A stretch of DNA of 64,000 bases, taken from contig JALEFZ010000005.1 of assembly GCA_022760475.1 (NCBI GenBank), positions 160,845 through 224,844 of the forward strand, written 5' to 3'. The notes below the pieces were generated by a model. That model had not been told where the DNA came from. It worked only from the letters and a program-made list of their open reading frames with translations, and ran no database searches. Within the stretch, counting starts at the first letter, position 1. Each line of letters begins with the position of its first letter. Shown piece after piece: positions 1 to 7,648 of this stretch. Source of the DNA: Bacteroidia bacterium (GTDB taxonomy: Bacteria > Bacteroidota > Bacteroidia > J057). Both the position numbers and the translations under genes were made by a program.

Positions 1-1781
1 CTGATCATTTTTAAGGCTTCCCCTACATACTCCCCCCTTAAAAGCCTGCGTGCAAAATAGATTCCTGAAGGTAAGGGCATTCCTTTTGGGTTACTTGCAG
101 CCCATTCATAAGAAATTTGCCCCGCAAATGCCTCTAGCCTAATTCTATCAACTTCCTGCCCCAGCATATTGAAAATGTGAATTTCGCTTTCTTCAAATTC
201 TGAGGAACTCACTAAAAACTTCACACTTTCCTCAAATGGATTTGGTGCAATTTTGAATAAATCAAGACCAGGTGGATTTGCACATGTATCGAGAAAATAT
301 TTGATGACCATTCTATCGCAAATCAGTGAAACCCTGGGAGCGAAACTGGTATCAGGAGGTATAATACCCGAATTACAGGTTGAAATAATTTGCCTGACGG
401 TATCCAGACTAGGAGGGAAGAAGTCAAAAATACGGACTTGACCCGCTCGCTCTCCTCCGGTAGTATTGAACGAAGCTCCTGCTGCCAATCGGCTTCCATC
501 AGGAGTAAGGGCAACAGCGGTTCCAAGGTTATCCCTGATCATTTCTCCATAAATATCATTGGTCAATGCATTCCATTCTGCTCCATTCCACTGATATACC
601 CGAACCATTCCTGTTCTAAAAAGATTACCTGGTATTTTAAAGCTTTCTGCCCCAACAGCTATTCTATCGCCATCAAATGAAAGACTTATCCTTCCTCCAA
701 AGCCTGAATAGGGTACATCTCCAATGAGATCATTACCCATTGCAGCCCAATCATTGCTTGAATTGTCCCACTCAAGAATTTGGACACGGCCTGGGCTTAG
801 TCCAATTTCACCTCCCCTCGGCATCCCCAGTGCAAGGTGGTCTCCATCTCCCGACATAGCTACCTCAAACCCCAGCCTGTCAAAACTACCTACCCCAAAA
901 ATAGTAGAGCCAATCTGTTCCCAATCAGTTTGATTCCACTCAAATACCCTTGCATATCCTATTTGGCTGAATGAATTTTCCACATAGTCCGGAGAACCAA
1001 TAGCCAACCTGCGCCCGTCAGAAGATAAGGAAACAGAAAAACCTGTGATCTCCAAAGAATCAACTCCCGTGATGTCATTTCCCAACTGTACCCAATCCTG
1101 CCCATTCCATCCAAAGGTTCGTACCAGGCCTGATCTCCTTCCATTTTGGTTATTCAAAGGAGAACCTACTGCCAATATGTTGCCATCTGATGACATAGAA
1201 ATAGATGTACCGAATATTTCAGAAGGATTATCGCCGTCTAATCTTGTGCCAATCGGGTTCCATTTTATTCCATCCCATTCATAAGTTTGAACTGATCCAG
1301 TCTTATTGTTAGTTCCCTGGCTGCCTACCGCAACCCGCTTACCATCATCTGAAATGGCAACAGATATCCCGGCCTGTTCTCCCACATCCTTACCTGCGAT
1401 GTCCAAGCCAATTTGTTCCCATTGGTTTCCATTCCATTCCATCACACGAACCTGACCTAATAAACCTATAAGTCCCCGAAGACCAGGTGCTCCAATTGCT
1501 ACTCTCTTCCCGTCCTTGGAAATGTCGAGTGCATAACCAAGCCAATTCTGAAATTGGCCATTGATTTCTCCTCCAATCTGAAAAGGTGGTAGAAGTTGAT
1601 AAGTAGAAATGATGACCAAACTGTCCTGGTCAGGAACAATTTCAATGCTGTCACCCACTTGTGTTGGGTCACAGGTGAAAACAGTGTTCCTGATGGTATC
1701 ACCCTGAGATTGAGAGAAGGTCGATTTTTTCAGCCCAAAAGGTAAAAACAACAATAGAAACAGTAAAACTTTTGTATTCAT
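1..1781 (-). CDS. T9SS-exported repeat protein, partial at left edge
   Basis: An open frame runs from ATG at 1781 to base 1 without a stop, so 593 codons are visible and the stop lies just outside the window. It begins with a hydrophobic signal peptide, then carries about eight copies of a roughly 60-residue repeat with the pattern W-x-Q-x-G-x-D-I-x-G followed by S-x-D-G-x-R-x-A-I-G and R-V-F-E-W. This resembles FG-GAP or WD-like beta-propeller blades. The last 80 residues read as a T9SS type A sorting domain (N-P-F, G-Q-E-V, G-I-Y-F-A). By family it should be an exported surface or secreted protein. It is a tandem paralogue of the next gene, which has the same domain order, and the visible C-terminus suggests only a few residues are missing. 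No catalytic motif is seen. Confidence 0.8.
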   Translation of the reverse strand, partial: MNTKVLLFLLLFLPFGLKKSTFSQSQGDTIRNTVFTCDPTQVGDSIEIVPDQDSLVIISTYQLLPPFQIGGEINGQFQNWLGYALDISKDGKRVAIGAPGLRGLIGLLGQVRVMEWNGNQWEQIGLDIAGKDVGEQAGISVAISDDGKRVAVGSQGTNNKTGSVQTYEWDGIKWNPIGTRLDGDNPSEIFGTSISMSSDGNILAVGSPLNNQNGRRSGLVRTFGWNGQDWVQLGNDITGVDSLEITGFSVSLSSDGRRLAIGSPDYVENSFSQIGYARVFEWNQTDWEQIGSTIFGVGSFDRLGFEVAMSGDGDHLALGMPRGGEIGLSPGRVQILEWDNSSNDWAAMGNDLIGDVPYSGFGGRISLSFDGDRIAVGAESFKIPGNLFRTGMVRVYQWNGAEWNALTNDIYGEMIRDNLGTAVALTPDGSRLAAGASFNTTGGERAGQVRIFDFFPPSLDTVRQIISTCNSGIIPPDTSFAPRVSLICDRMVIKYFLDTCANPPGLDLFKIAPNPFEESVKFLVSSSEFEESEIHIFNMLGQEVDRIRLEAFAGQISYEWAASNPKGMPLPSGIYFARRLLRGEYVGEALKMI

Positions 1782-1886
1782 GCTGTTGAGTTTTTGGAGT
1801 ACCGGGGTGAAATATAGCTAGTGATGCTTCTTCTATAATATAAACAGGTTTGAACATAAACTTGGGGTAAAAATCTTGTTAGAAGA

Positions 1887-3740
1887 CTAGTTGCGGACAA
1901 CTTTTAGAAGTTTGACCGTAGAGCCATTTTCTCCTACCCATCTGGCAAAATAAGTTCCTTTAGGTAATGAATGACCATTAGCTGCTTGGGAAGGCCAACT
2001 GATTTTCTGTTTCCCGACAAAGGCCTGTAAAGGAATTTCGTCAATCAAAATACCTACAGAATTGTAAATATAAATGCTGGATGAAGCCAGTGTATGGGAT
2101 TCAAGTAAAAAGTTAATTTGATCTACAAAGGGATTAGGAGCAACAACAAATGTTGCATTTTCTCTTGGTTCAAGCGATGTGGTGAAGCAGCTATCCACGA
2201 ATGAGGTGATCACCAAAGAATCGCATCTTCCCGAACGGCTTGAATAAAGGGAGGAATCGTTTGGCAGTGGTATGGAATCGCAGACAGTTGATACTTGGGA
2301 AAAAGTATCAATTGGAGTAATCAATTGGTAAATGCGTACATGTCCTGAGTTGTTTCCATTCCCATCGTTGGAAGGTGCACCAATGGCAACAAGGCCACCA
2401 TCTCCAGATAAAGAAACTGCATAGCCTGAGTTATCGCCAGGAGCCTCACCATCAAGGTCGTTTCCAAAGCGTATCCATGAACTGCTATCCTGATTCCAGT
2501 CATAAATTCTGACATGGCCTGCCTGTGATCCTCCATCTCTATTCAATCTTGAGCCTATAGCAATTCTATTCCCATCAGAACTCAAGGAGCAAGAATATCC
2601 TGAAAAATCTCCTGGCTGCTCTCCATAAATGTCATTTCCCATTTGCATCCAATTGAGGCTGATTGAGTCCCATTTGAAAATTCTTACATGACCTATGTTG
2701 TTTCCGCCATTGTCATTCCTGTGAGCGCCTATGGCAACCCTATCGCCCTCATCAGAGAGAGAAACGGCAAATCCCGCTACATCCTGGGCAGCTATTCCCA
2801 AAACCGCTTGGCCAAGCTGGACCCATTTTGAGCTGTCGGAGTTCCATTCGAATATTCTGGCTTGGCCTGCTTCATTGCCGTTGGTTGAATTCGAGGGGGA
2901 ACCAAGCACCAACCTGTTCCCATTCCTGGAAAGTGCGAGAGAAAGCCCCGTTGCATCCCCTGGGGAGTCGCCAACGATGTCATCACCAACTTGAATCCAA
3001 GCCAGGCTATCAACAATCCAGTCATATATGCGTGCCGAACCAACTACAAAAGGAGATCCAATGGCGACCCTATTCCCCTTAGCGGATAAGGAAACGGAAT
3101 AGCCTGAGTTTTCGAACTCCTGCTTTCCTTCAATGGCATTTCCCACCTGAATCCACTTGAGGCTGTCTGATTTCCATTCAAAAATCCTCACATGTCCTGA
3201 ACCAGCTCCATTGTTTCCATTTTCTGGAGAACCAATTGCAATGAACTTACCATCATCGGAAAGGGAAACGGCTTCTCCAGAAAGGTCCAGACTGTCTTGA
3301 CCTTCGATCCCTTCTCCCAATTGGCGCCACTTCATGCTGTCGACTATCCACTCGAAGATTCGAACATGTCCAGGAATGTTATTCCCACTTGCATGCATTT
3401 TCGAAGCCACAGCTATCCTGGTTCCATTGGCAGAAATGGCTACTGCAGTCCCTGAAGCATCACCTGGAGATGCTCCATCAATATCCTGCCCTAATTGCCT
3501 AAAAGGGGCTAGAAGGGTGGTTGAAATTACGATGCTGTCTTTTCCAGAGGAATCCCGAAGGGTCTGTGAGGACGTTCCCACTAGATTGGGATCGCAGGTG
3601 AAGGTGGTATCCCTGGTTGTATCATTAAAAATCTGCAAATAAGAAGGTGGATGGAGAATCGTATTTTCTGTGACAGCTCCTTGACAGAAGTTAAGAATAA
3701 ACAAGAAAAAGAATAAAGGAATAGATGACGTGATTTTCAT
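1887..3740 (-). CDS. T9SS-exported FG-GAP/propeller-like repeat protein
   Basis: This 617-residue protein has a signal peptide (residues 1-22), a short lead-in, then seven or eight repeats of about 60 residues spanning roughly 75-490. Each has V-R-I-F-E-W, D-S-x-x-W-x-Q-x-G, G-D-x-S-G and S-L-S-x-D-G-x-R-x-A-I-G. A Cys-containing linker follows, then a T9SS type A sorting domain in the last 85 residues (N-P-F near 540, G-T-Y-F-A-R, K-L-L-K-V-V). The repeats suggest a seven- or eight-bladed beta-propeller or FG-GAP fold. The gene to its left has the same domain order, so the pair looks like a duplication. Export by T9SS is inferred from the sorting domain. The ligand or role is unknown. Confidence 0.85.
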   Translation of the reverse strand: MKITSSIPLFFFLFILNFCQGAVTENTILHPPSYLQIFNDTTRDTTFTCDPNLVGTSSQTLRDSSGKDSIVISTTLLAPFRQLGQDIDGASPGDASGTAVAISANGTRIAVASKMHASGNNIPGHVRIFEWIVDSMKWRQLGEGIEGQDSLDLSGEAVSLSDDGKFIAIGSPENGNNGAGSGHVRIFEWKSDSLKWIQVGNAIEGKQEFENSGYSVSLSAKGNRVAIGSPFVVGSARIYDWIVDSLAWIQVGDDIVGDSPGDATGLSLALSRNGNRLVLGSPSNSTNGNEAGQARIFEWNSDSSKWVQLGQAVLGIAAQDVAGFAVSLSDEGDRVAIGAHRNDNGGNNIGHVRIFKWDSISLNWMQMGNDIYGEQPGDFSGYSCSLSSDGNRIAIGSRLNRDGGSQAGHVRIYDWNQDSSSWIRFGNDLDGEAPGDNSGYAVSLSGDGGLVAIGAPSNDGNGNNSGHVRIYQLITPIDTFSQVSTVCDSIPLPNDSSLYSSRSGRCDSLVITSFVDSCFTTSLEPRENATFVVAPNPFVDQINFLLESHTLASSSIYIYNSVGILIDEIPLQAFVGKQKISWPSQAANGHSLPKGTYFARWVGENGSTVKLLKVVRN

Positions 3741-3964
3741 ATTGTGCTGTTTTAGGATTGAATTTTATGCTAGCACAATCTTAGGACAAAAAATATAGCC
3801 TCACGGAATTGGAATGTGAATGGGTAACTTCAATGCGCAAATGGTCAAAAATGAATGATGGCTATTTTTGTCCGAGGGGAAATAATGTTTGATAGAAGAA
3901 AATTTTTGGAAAGCCGAGGAGCTTGGCAGGCGAGAAACAGGTGGAAGGATAGAAAGTTGCAAAC

Positions 3965-3986
3965 AAAAAAAATCCCTCTAGGGGAT
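3965..3986 (-). terminator. Intrinsic terminator of the partner-switching operon
   Basis: Read on the minus strand, ATCCC, a five-base loop and GGGAT are followed by a run of eight T. It lies 20 bp downstream of the stop of the HATPase gene and fits termination of the three-gene operon. Confidence 0.65.
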
Positions 3987-4005
3987 AGTAGTTAGTTTCA
4001 ATAGC

Positions 4006-4434
4006 TTATGCCTGGGTGGGTTTGTGGTCTACAACTTTAGCGAATTTATACACAAAGTAATCTCTTCTTTCTTCTACTTTTATTTCGTCCATAATATGGT
4101 GAATCAAGTTGATTCCAAAGCCTCCTTTGCCTCGTTTTTTCAGGATTTCTTGTGGGTTTTGCGGTTCATATTGGTCGATGGGGAAGGCCTTTCCTGTATC
4201 TTTTATCTCTGTGTAGATCTTGTTTTCTTCTTTGTAAATGGCGACTTCAATGGTGGAGTAATTATCACACTGATGTTGATGTATCATGCAATTGGCGCAG
4301 GCCTCATCAACGGCCAGTACGATCTGGCTAGACACAGTGCCAGTGATATCAAGGTCAGTAAGCCTCGATTTTATAAACTCCCTTATAGTAGAAAGATAGC
4401 TTTTGTTACACCTTACCCTTAAATACGCTTTCAT
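4006..4434 (-). CDS. RsbW/SpoIIAB-like anti-sigma kinase (HATPase)
   Basis: The 142-residue protein has the length and motifs of the HATPase_c_2 anti-sigma kinase family. An N-box-like segment is seen in A-V-D-E-A-C-A-N, the G1 box in I-K-D-T-G-K, and the G2 box in G-K-G-G-F-G-I-N-L. In this family the kinase phosphorylates an STAS antagonist and binds a sigma factor or another target. Its ATG overlaps the stop of the upstream STAS gene by four bases (ATGA), implying translational coupling. With the phosphatase upstream, the three genes form a full partner-switching module. No sigma factor is encoded beside it, so the output is unknown. Confidence 0.88.
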   Translation of the reverse strand: MKAYLRVRCNKSYLSTIREFIKSRLTDLDITGTVSSQIVLAVDEACANCMIHQHQCDNYSTIEVAIYKEENKIYTEIKDTGKAFPIDQYEPQNPQEILKKRGKGGFGINLIHHIMDEIKVEERRDYFVYKFAKVVDHKPTQA

Positions 4435-4787
4435 TCCGATTCTTTAAAATATGTACAAGGATCGCCATCGTCCTCCACTAAAACCAAATTGTCCAGTTGG
4501 TGTAAGCCTAAAATAGTGAATACTTCCTTTACGTTTTCTGGAAGTTTTGTCAATACAAATTTCCCATTATGGCTGGACAATTCCTCTACATAAGAAATGA
4601 ATACCCCCAAACCTGCGCTGGAGATGTATTCAATGCGACCCATTTCAACATGAATATTGTAGGTCTTGGCATCGATGATTTCTCTGACCTTTTCGTCCAG
4701 AAAAACGGATGAATTGGCATCGAGTTCACCCTCGGGGATTAGGGTAACATAATCGCAATCATCGTGAGACTCTTTATGAATATTCAT
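4431..4787 (-). CDS. STAS-domain anti-anti-sigma factor
   Basis: A single STAS domain of 118 residues. The loop motif I-S-S-A-G-L-G at residues 55-61 is the site where SpoIIAA/RsbV proteins are phosphorylated on serine by the partner kinase; S56 or S57 is the likely acceptor. In the unphosphorylated state such proteins bind the kinase and release its other target. The gene sits between the phosphatase gene and the kinase gene, the expected operon position, with a 34-bp gap upstream and a 4-bp overlap downstream. The residue after the two serines is Ala rather than Ser or Thr, a common variant. Confidence 0.9.
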   Translation of the reverse strand: MNIHKESHDDCDYVTLIPEGELDANSSVFLDEKVREIIDAKTYNIHVEMGRIEYISSAGLGVFISYVEELSSHNGKFVLTKLPENVKEVFTILGLHQLDNLVLVEDDGDPCTYFKESE

Positions 4788-4821
4788 TTTTATTTAGTTA
4801 CGGTAATGCAGGTTAATTGTT

Positions 4822-6909
4822 TTATGGAAATCTGATAATCAGTAACGTATAGTCATCATCAAGCTTTGAATGGGAAAAAGACTTGACTGAACGAATTATT
4901 GATGCGGCCATTTCTTCCGCATCTCCGTCCTTTCCTCTTGAGATTTCTGACTCAAGTCGTTCATAGCCATACTCTTCACCCTTCTCATTGCGGGCTTCAA
5001 GGATGCCATCGGTATACAAAACCAGGAAGTCTCCCGAGCCATATTCAAACTTGTGAATGTCCTTTACATAATTGGAATAGGATTCATTTCTTACAATGCC
5101 GAGTCCAAGGGTTCCTTCCCTTAGCATCTGGATTTTATCTTCCGAAGCCTTATAATGGAAGGTTGGACAATGTCCCGCCCTTACCAGTTCTACCGTTTTA
5201 TCTTCTGCGCAAATTTCCAGGTAGGAAAGGCTCATGAAAAAGCCATGCTGCATACATTTTGATAAGGCCCTATTGGCATTGATGATGAAGTTTTTGACAT
5301 CCATATCGAGATAAGTCAGGGCATGGAAAATCCCTTTGATCTCTGCCATATAGAAGGCCGCAGTTGTGCCTTTGCCGGAAACATCTCCAATGGCTACACG
5401 ATATACATCATCCCTGGGCTGTGAGACGTCGTAGTAATCTCCCCCTACTTCCTGAGCAGTTTCACTACGAGCAATGAATTCTACATCATTGTTGCGAGGA
5501 AGGCTGGAATTCGAAGGAAGCAGTTGATCCTGAACCTCCTTCGCAATTTTTAGCTGCTCCTTATATCTCTCCACCTCAATCGACTCTTTGATCAACTCCG
5601 CATTTTCCAGTGCAATGCCTGCCTGTTCGGCAAATGCTTTCAAAGAATCTTCAGTTACATCCTCGATGGAAGATGCCAACTCATTTACAACGAAAACAGC
5701 CCCATAATTCTGTGAATTTGAGAGGATGGGAATGACCAGCATACATTTGTAGCTCCCCTCATATCCCCTGAATGATCGATGGCGCTTGATGTTCTGAACA
5801 AGGAAAGGGGCTTTGGTCTCGATAACCTGATGGGTAAACTGGTGCCCCCTGTTTAGCTGATCTCTTTCAGATTCACGAATGCCTTCCTCCTGTTTCACCA
5901 GGATTTGCCCAGTATCACGGTCTATTAGCTCAATCCAGCCTGCATCGGCATTTGAGGCCATGATGCTTCCGTTGAGGAGGTTGCGAAGGATCTCACTATC
6001 ATCCAGGTTGGATTGGATGGCTTGATTGATGTTGCTGAAGGAGGCGATCTCCACACTTTCTCTTTCAAATACCGAGGTCGTGGGTAGGTTGAAGAAGAGG
6101 AAAAGGATAGCAAATAAGGTATAGCTGATCGAAAAGACGATCAACATAAAAACGAAAGAGGAATCGTTGGGTGGATTTTGTATGGACAACTGACCTGGAA
6201 GCCTTACAATTGCAATGATAAAGGTTGCAATGACAAGGGCTATCAAACCTAATAGACCCAGCACCCTTATTTTTTGGCTGAAATTCAGGTAAGCTGACCA
6301 CCTTACATTTGAAGAGAGAATAATGGTAGTCGCCAGAAAAACGATAAAGCCAATAACCCTGATGGTAGGCATCAGGTTGGCGTTCCCAACGAGCCTGTTT
6401 ATGACCTCAGTCTCCATGAGTAAGGCCAAGCCTAGCAGGGAAAGAAAGATTCTCCAAAGTTGAATTTTTCGCTTGGTTCTGGGGTAGAAGATAAACCTTC
6501 TGTAAATAAATGTGGCTGATAAAAAGAAGACCAGGACAGCCAAGTATCCCAGCATGAGGTATAGCTCAGCAAAGTATTTTCCAAGAGAATTGAAAAGCTG
6601 AAGGCGATTGAGAAAGGTGATCAACATGATGATGACCACGCCCACCATGCCTACCATAAATAGTCTCCACATCAATACCGGAACATCCAGTTTCTCTATC
6701 TTTCTGAAGAGTCTGCTTATAAAAATAGCAAGGCTAAGGTGGAAACCGGCTATGACAAATTTGTAGACCAATCCATCTACAACCATATTTTCCCTGTTGA
6801 TATTTGGGAAAATGGCTACCCCTATTTCAAAAACACGGATACCAAGTACCCCTATCCATAAGGAAAGGGTGATAAGGAGTAATATAGCATTGATTAACTT
6901 GGGTCTCAA
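4822..6909 (-). CDS. Membrane GAF-SpoIIE/RsbU-type PP2C phosphatase
   Basis: This 695-residue protein starts with about seven or eight hydrophobic segments (residues 5-280), followed by a GAF-like domain (about 290-435), a short coiled linker, and a SpoIIE/RsbU-type PPM phosphatase domain (about 470-695). Metal-binding motifs G-G-D-Y-Y-D, I-G-D-V-S-G-K-G and Y-T-D-G-I-L-E-A are intact. Family knowledge says it dephosphorylates the STAS protein encoded 34 bp downstream, switching the kinase off its target. The membrane and GAF parts are the likely sensory inputs. The only start compatible with the first membrane helix is TTG at 6909; the next in-frame Met is 41 codons in, so the start is somewhat uncertain. 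Confidence 0.88.
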   Translation of the reverse strand: MRPKLINAILLLITLSLWIGVLGIRVFEIGVAIFPNINRENMVVDGLVYKFVIAGFHLSLAIFISRLFRKIEKLDVPVLMWRLFMVGMVGVVIIMLITFLNRLQLFNSLGKYFAELYLMLGYLAVLVFFLSATFIYRRFIFYPRTKRKIQLWRIFLSLLGLALLMETEVINRLVGNANLMPTIRVIGFIVFLATTIILSSNVRWSAYLNFSQKIRVLGLLGLIALVIATFIIAIVRLPGQLSIQNPPNDSSFVFMLIVFSISYTLFAILFLFFNLPTTSVFERESVEIASFSNINQAIQSNLDDSEILRNLLNGSIMASNADAGWIELIDRDTGQILVKQEEGIRESERDQLNRGHQFTHQVIETKAPFLVQNIKRHRSFRGYEGSYKCMLVIPILSNSQNYGAVFVVNELASSIEDVTEDSLKAFAEQAGIALENAELIKESIEVERYKEQLKIAKEVQDQLLPSNSSLPRNNDVEFIARSETAQEVGGDYYDVSQPRDDVYRVAIGDVSGKGTTAAFYMAEIKGIFHALTYLDMDVKNFIINANRALSKCMQHGFFMSLSYLEICAEDKTVELVRAGHCPTFHYKASEDKIQMLREGTLGLGIVRNESYSNYVKDIHKFEYGSGDFLVLYTDGILEARNEKGEEYGYERLESEISRGKDGDAEEMAASIIRSVKSFSHSKLDDDYTLLIIRFP

Positions 6910-7090
6910 TGTCTTTTCGGGTAATGAGTTGGTTGTATTGTAAAGGGTTGGAAAGAGCTTTTCGCAGAATGAAGATATGGGCTTCGATATGGCAACATTC
7001 TGACTTTGCTAAAGTAGTTAGAATCTGAATCTTCGCAAAGGTATTATGTTTATATTAACAATCGAGAAAGTCTCCATCTCCCGCTCCAAC

Positions 7091-7114
7091 AAAAAACAGG
7101 CCCCGAGAGGCCTG
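7091..7114 (-). terminator. Intrinsic terminator after the T9SS partner gene
   Basis: On the minus strand a 6-bp stem CAGGCC/GGCCTG (7097-7114, 6-nt loop) is followed by six T. It lies 29 bp past the stop of the gene ending at 7143. Confidence 0.75.
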
Positions 7115-7142
7115 CCATATCTTAGCGATGTTAAGTTTACAC

Positions 7143-7637
7143 TTATCTCTTTTCAATCCTGATGGTCTGAGCAAACTTTTTCCCATCTGTCATGCGTAGC
7201 ACATAGATGCCATTGGCATAAGATGATAGGTTGAGTTCGCCCATCAAGGGCTGAATGGTCTTTTGCAATACCATGCTTCCCTTCATATCCAGGAGCATTA
7301 CCTGTAGGTTTTGACCCCTTTCTCTTTCGATAAATAATCTGTTGGAAGTAGGGTTGGGGTAGACTTTAATCGTCCCAAAACTGGAAGCCAGTTCTTCAAT
7401 GGAAGTAGAGGTCAAACTAGGCTGTTGGAATCCTTGCGTAAGAACAAGGGTGGTGCCAGCGAAGGATTCTGTCATGATCTCCCCCATGGTCCAATCCAGA
7501 CTGACATTGGTCCCTTTGAAAGTCTCTCCGGCAGAGGTAAGGACTTCAGGTGTAAGAGACTGGGCTGAAACCGTGATTGTGCCCCAGACAGCAATCAAAA
7601 GCAGAGCAGTCTTCCTGGCTAATCGAATAATATTCAT
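7143..7637 (-). CDS. Small secreted protein with T9SS type A sorting domain
   Basis: About 164 residues from ATG at 7637 (a TTG two codons upstream is less likely). A signal peptide (about 1-25, ending S-A-Q) is followed by a short segment with W-T-M-G-E and T-Q-G-F-Q-Q-P, common in small Bacteroidota exported proteins. The rest is a T9SS type A sorting domain with V-Y-P-N-P-T, L-L-D-M-K-G and G-I-Y-V-L-R. There is almost no cargo domain besides the sorting domain. It starts 11 bp after the stop of the 745-residue tail-fibre-like gene, so the two are probably co-transcribed and may act together at the surface. That partnership is inferred from context only. Confidence 0.82.
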   Translation of the reverse strand: MNIIRLARKTALLLIAVWGTITVSAQSLTPEVLTSAGETFKGTNVSLDWTMGEIMTESFAGTTLVLTQGFQQPSLTSTSIEELASSFGTIKVYPNPTSNRLFIERERGQNLQVMLLDMKGSMVLQKTIQPLMGELNLSSYANGIYVLRMTDGKKFAQTIRIEKR

Positions 7638-7648
7638 AATCAAGAAGT

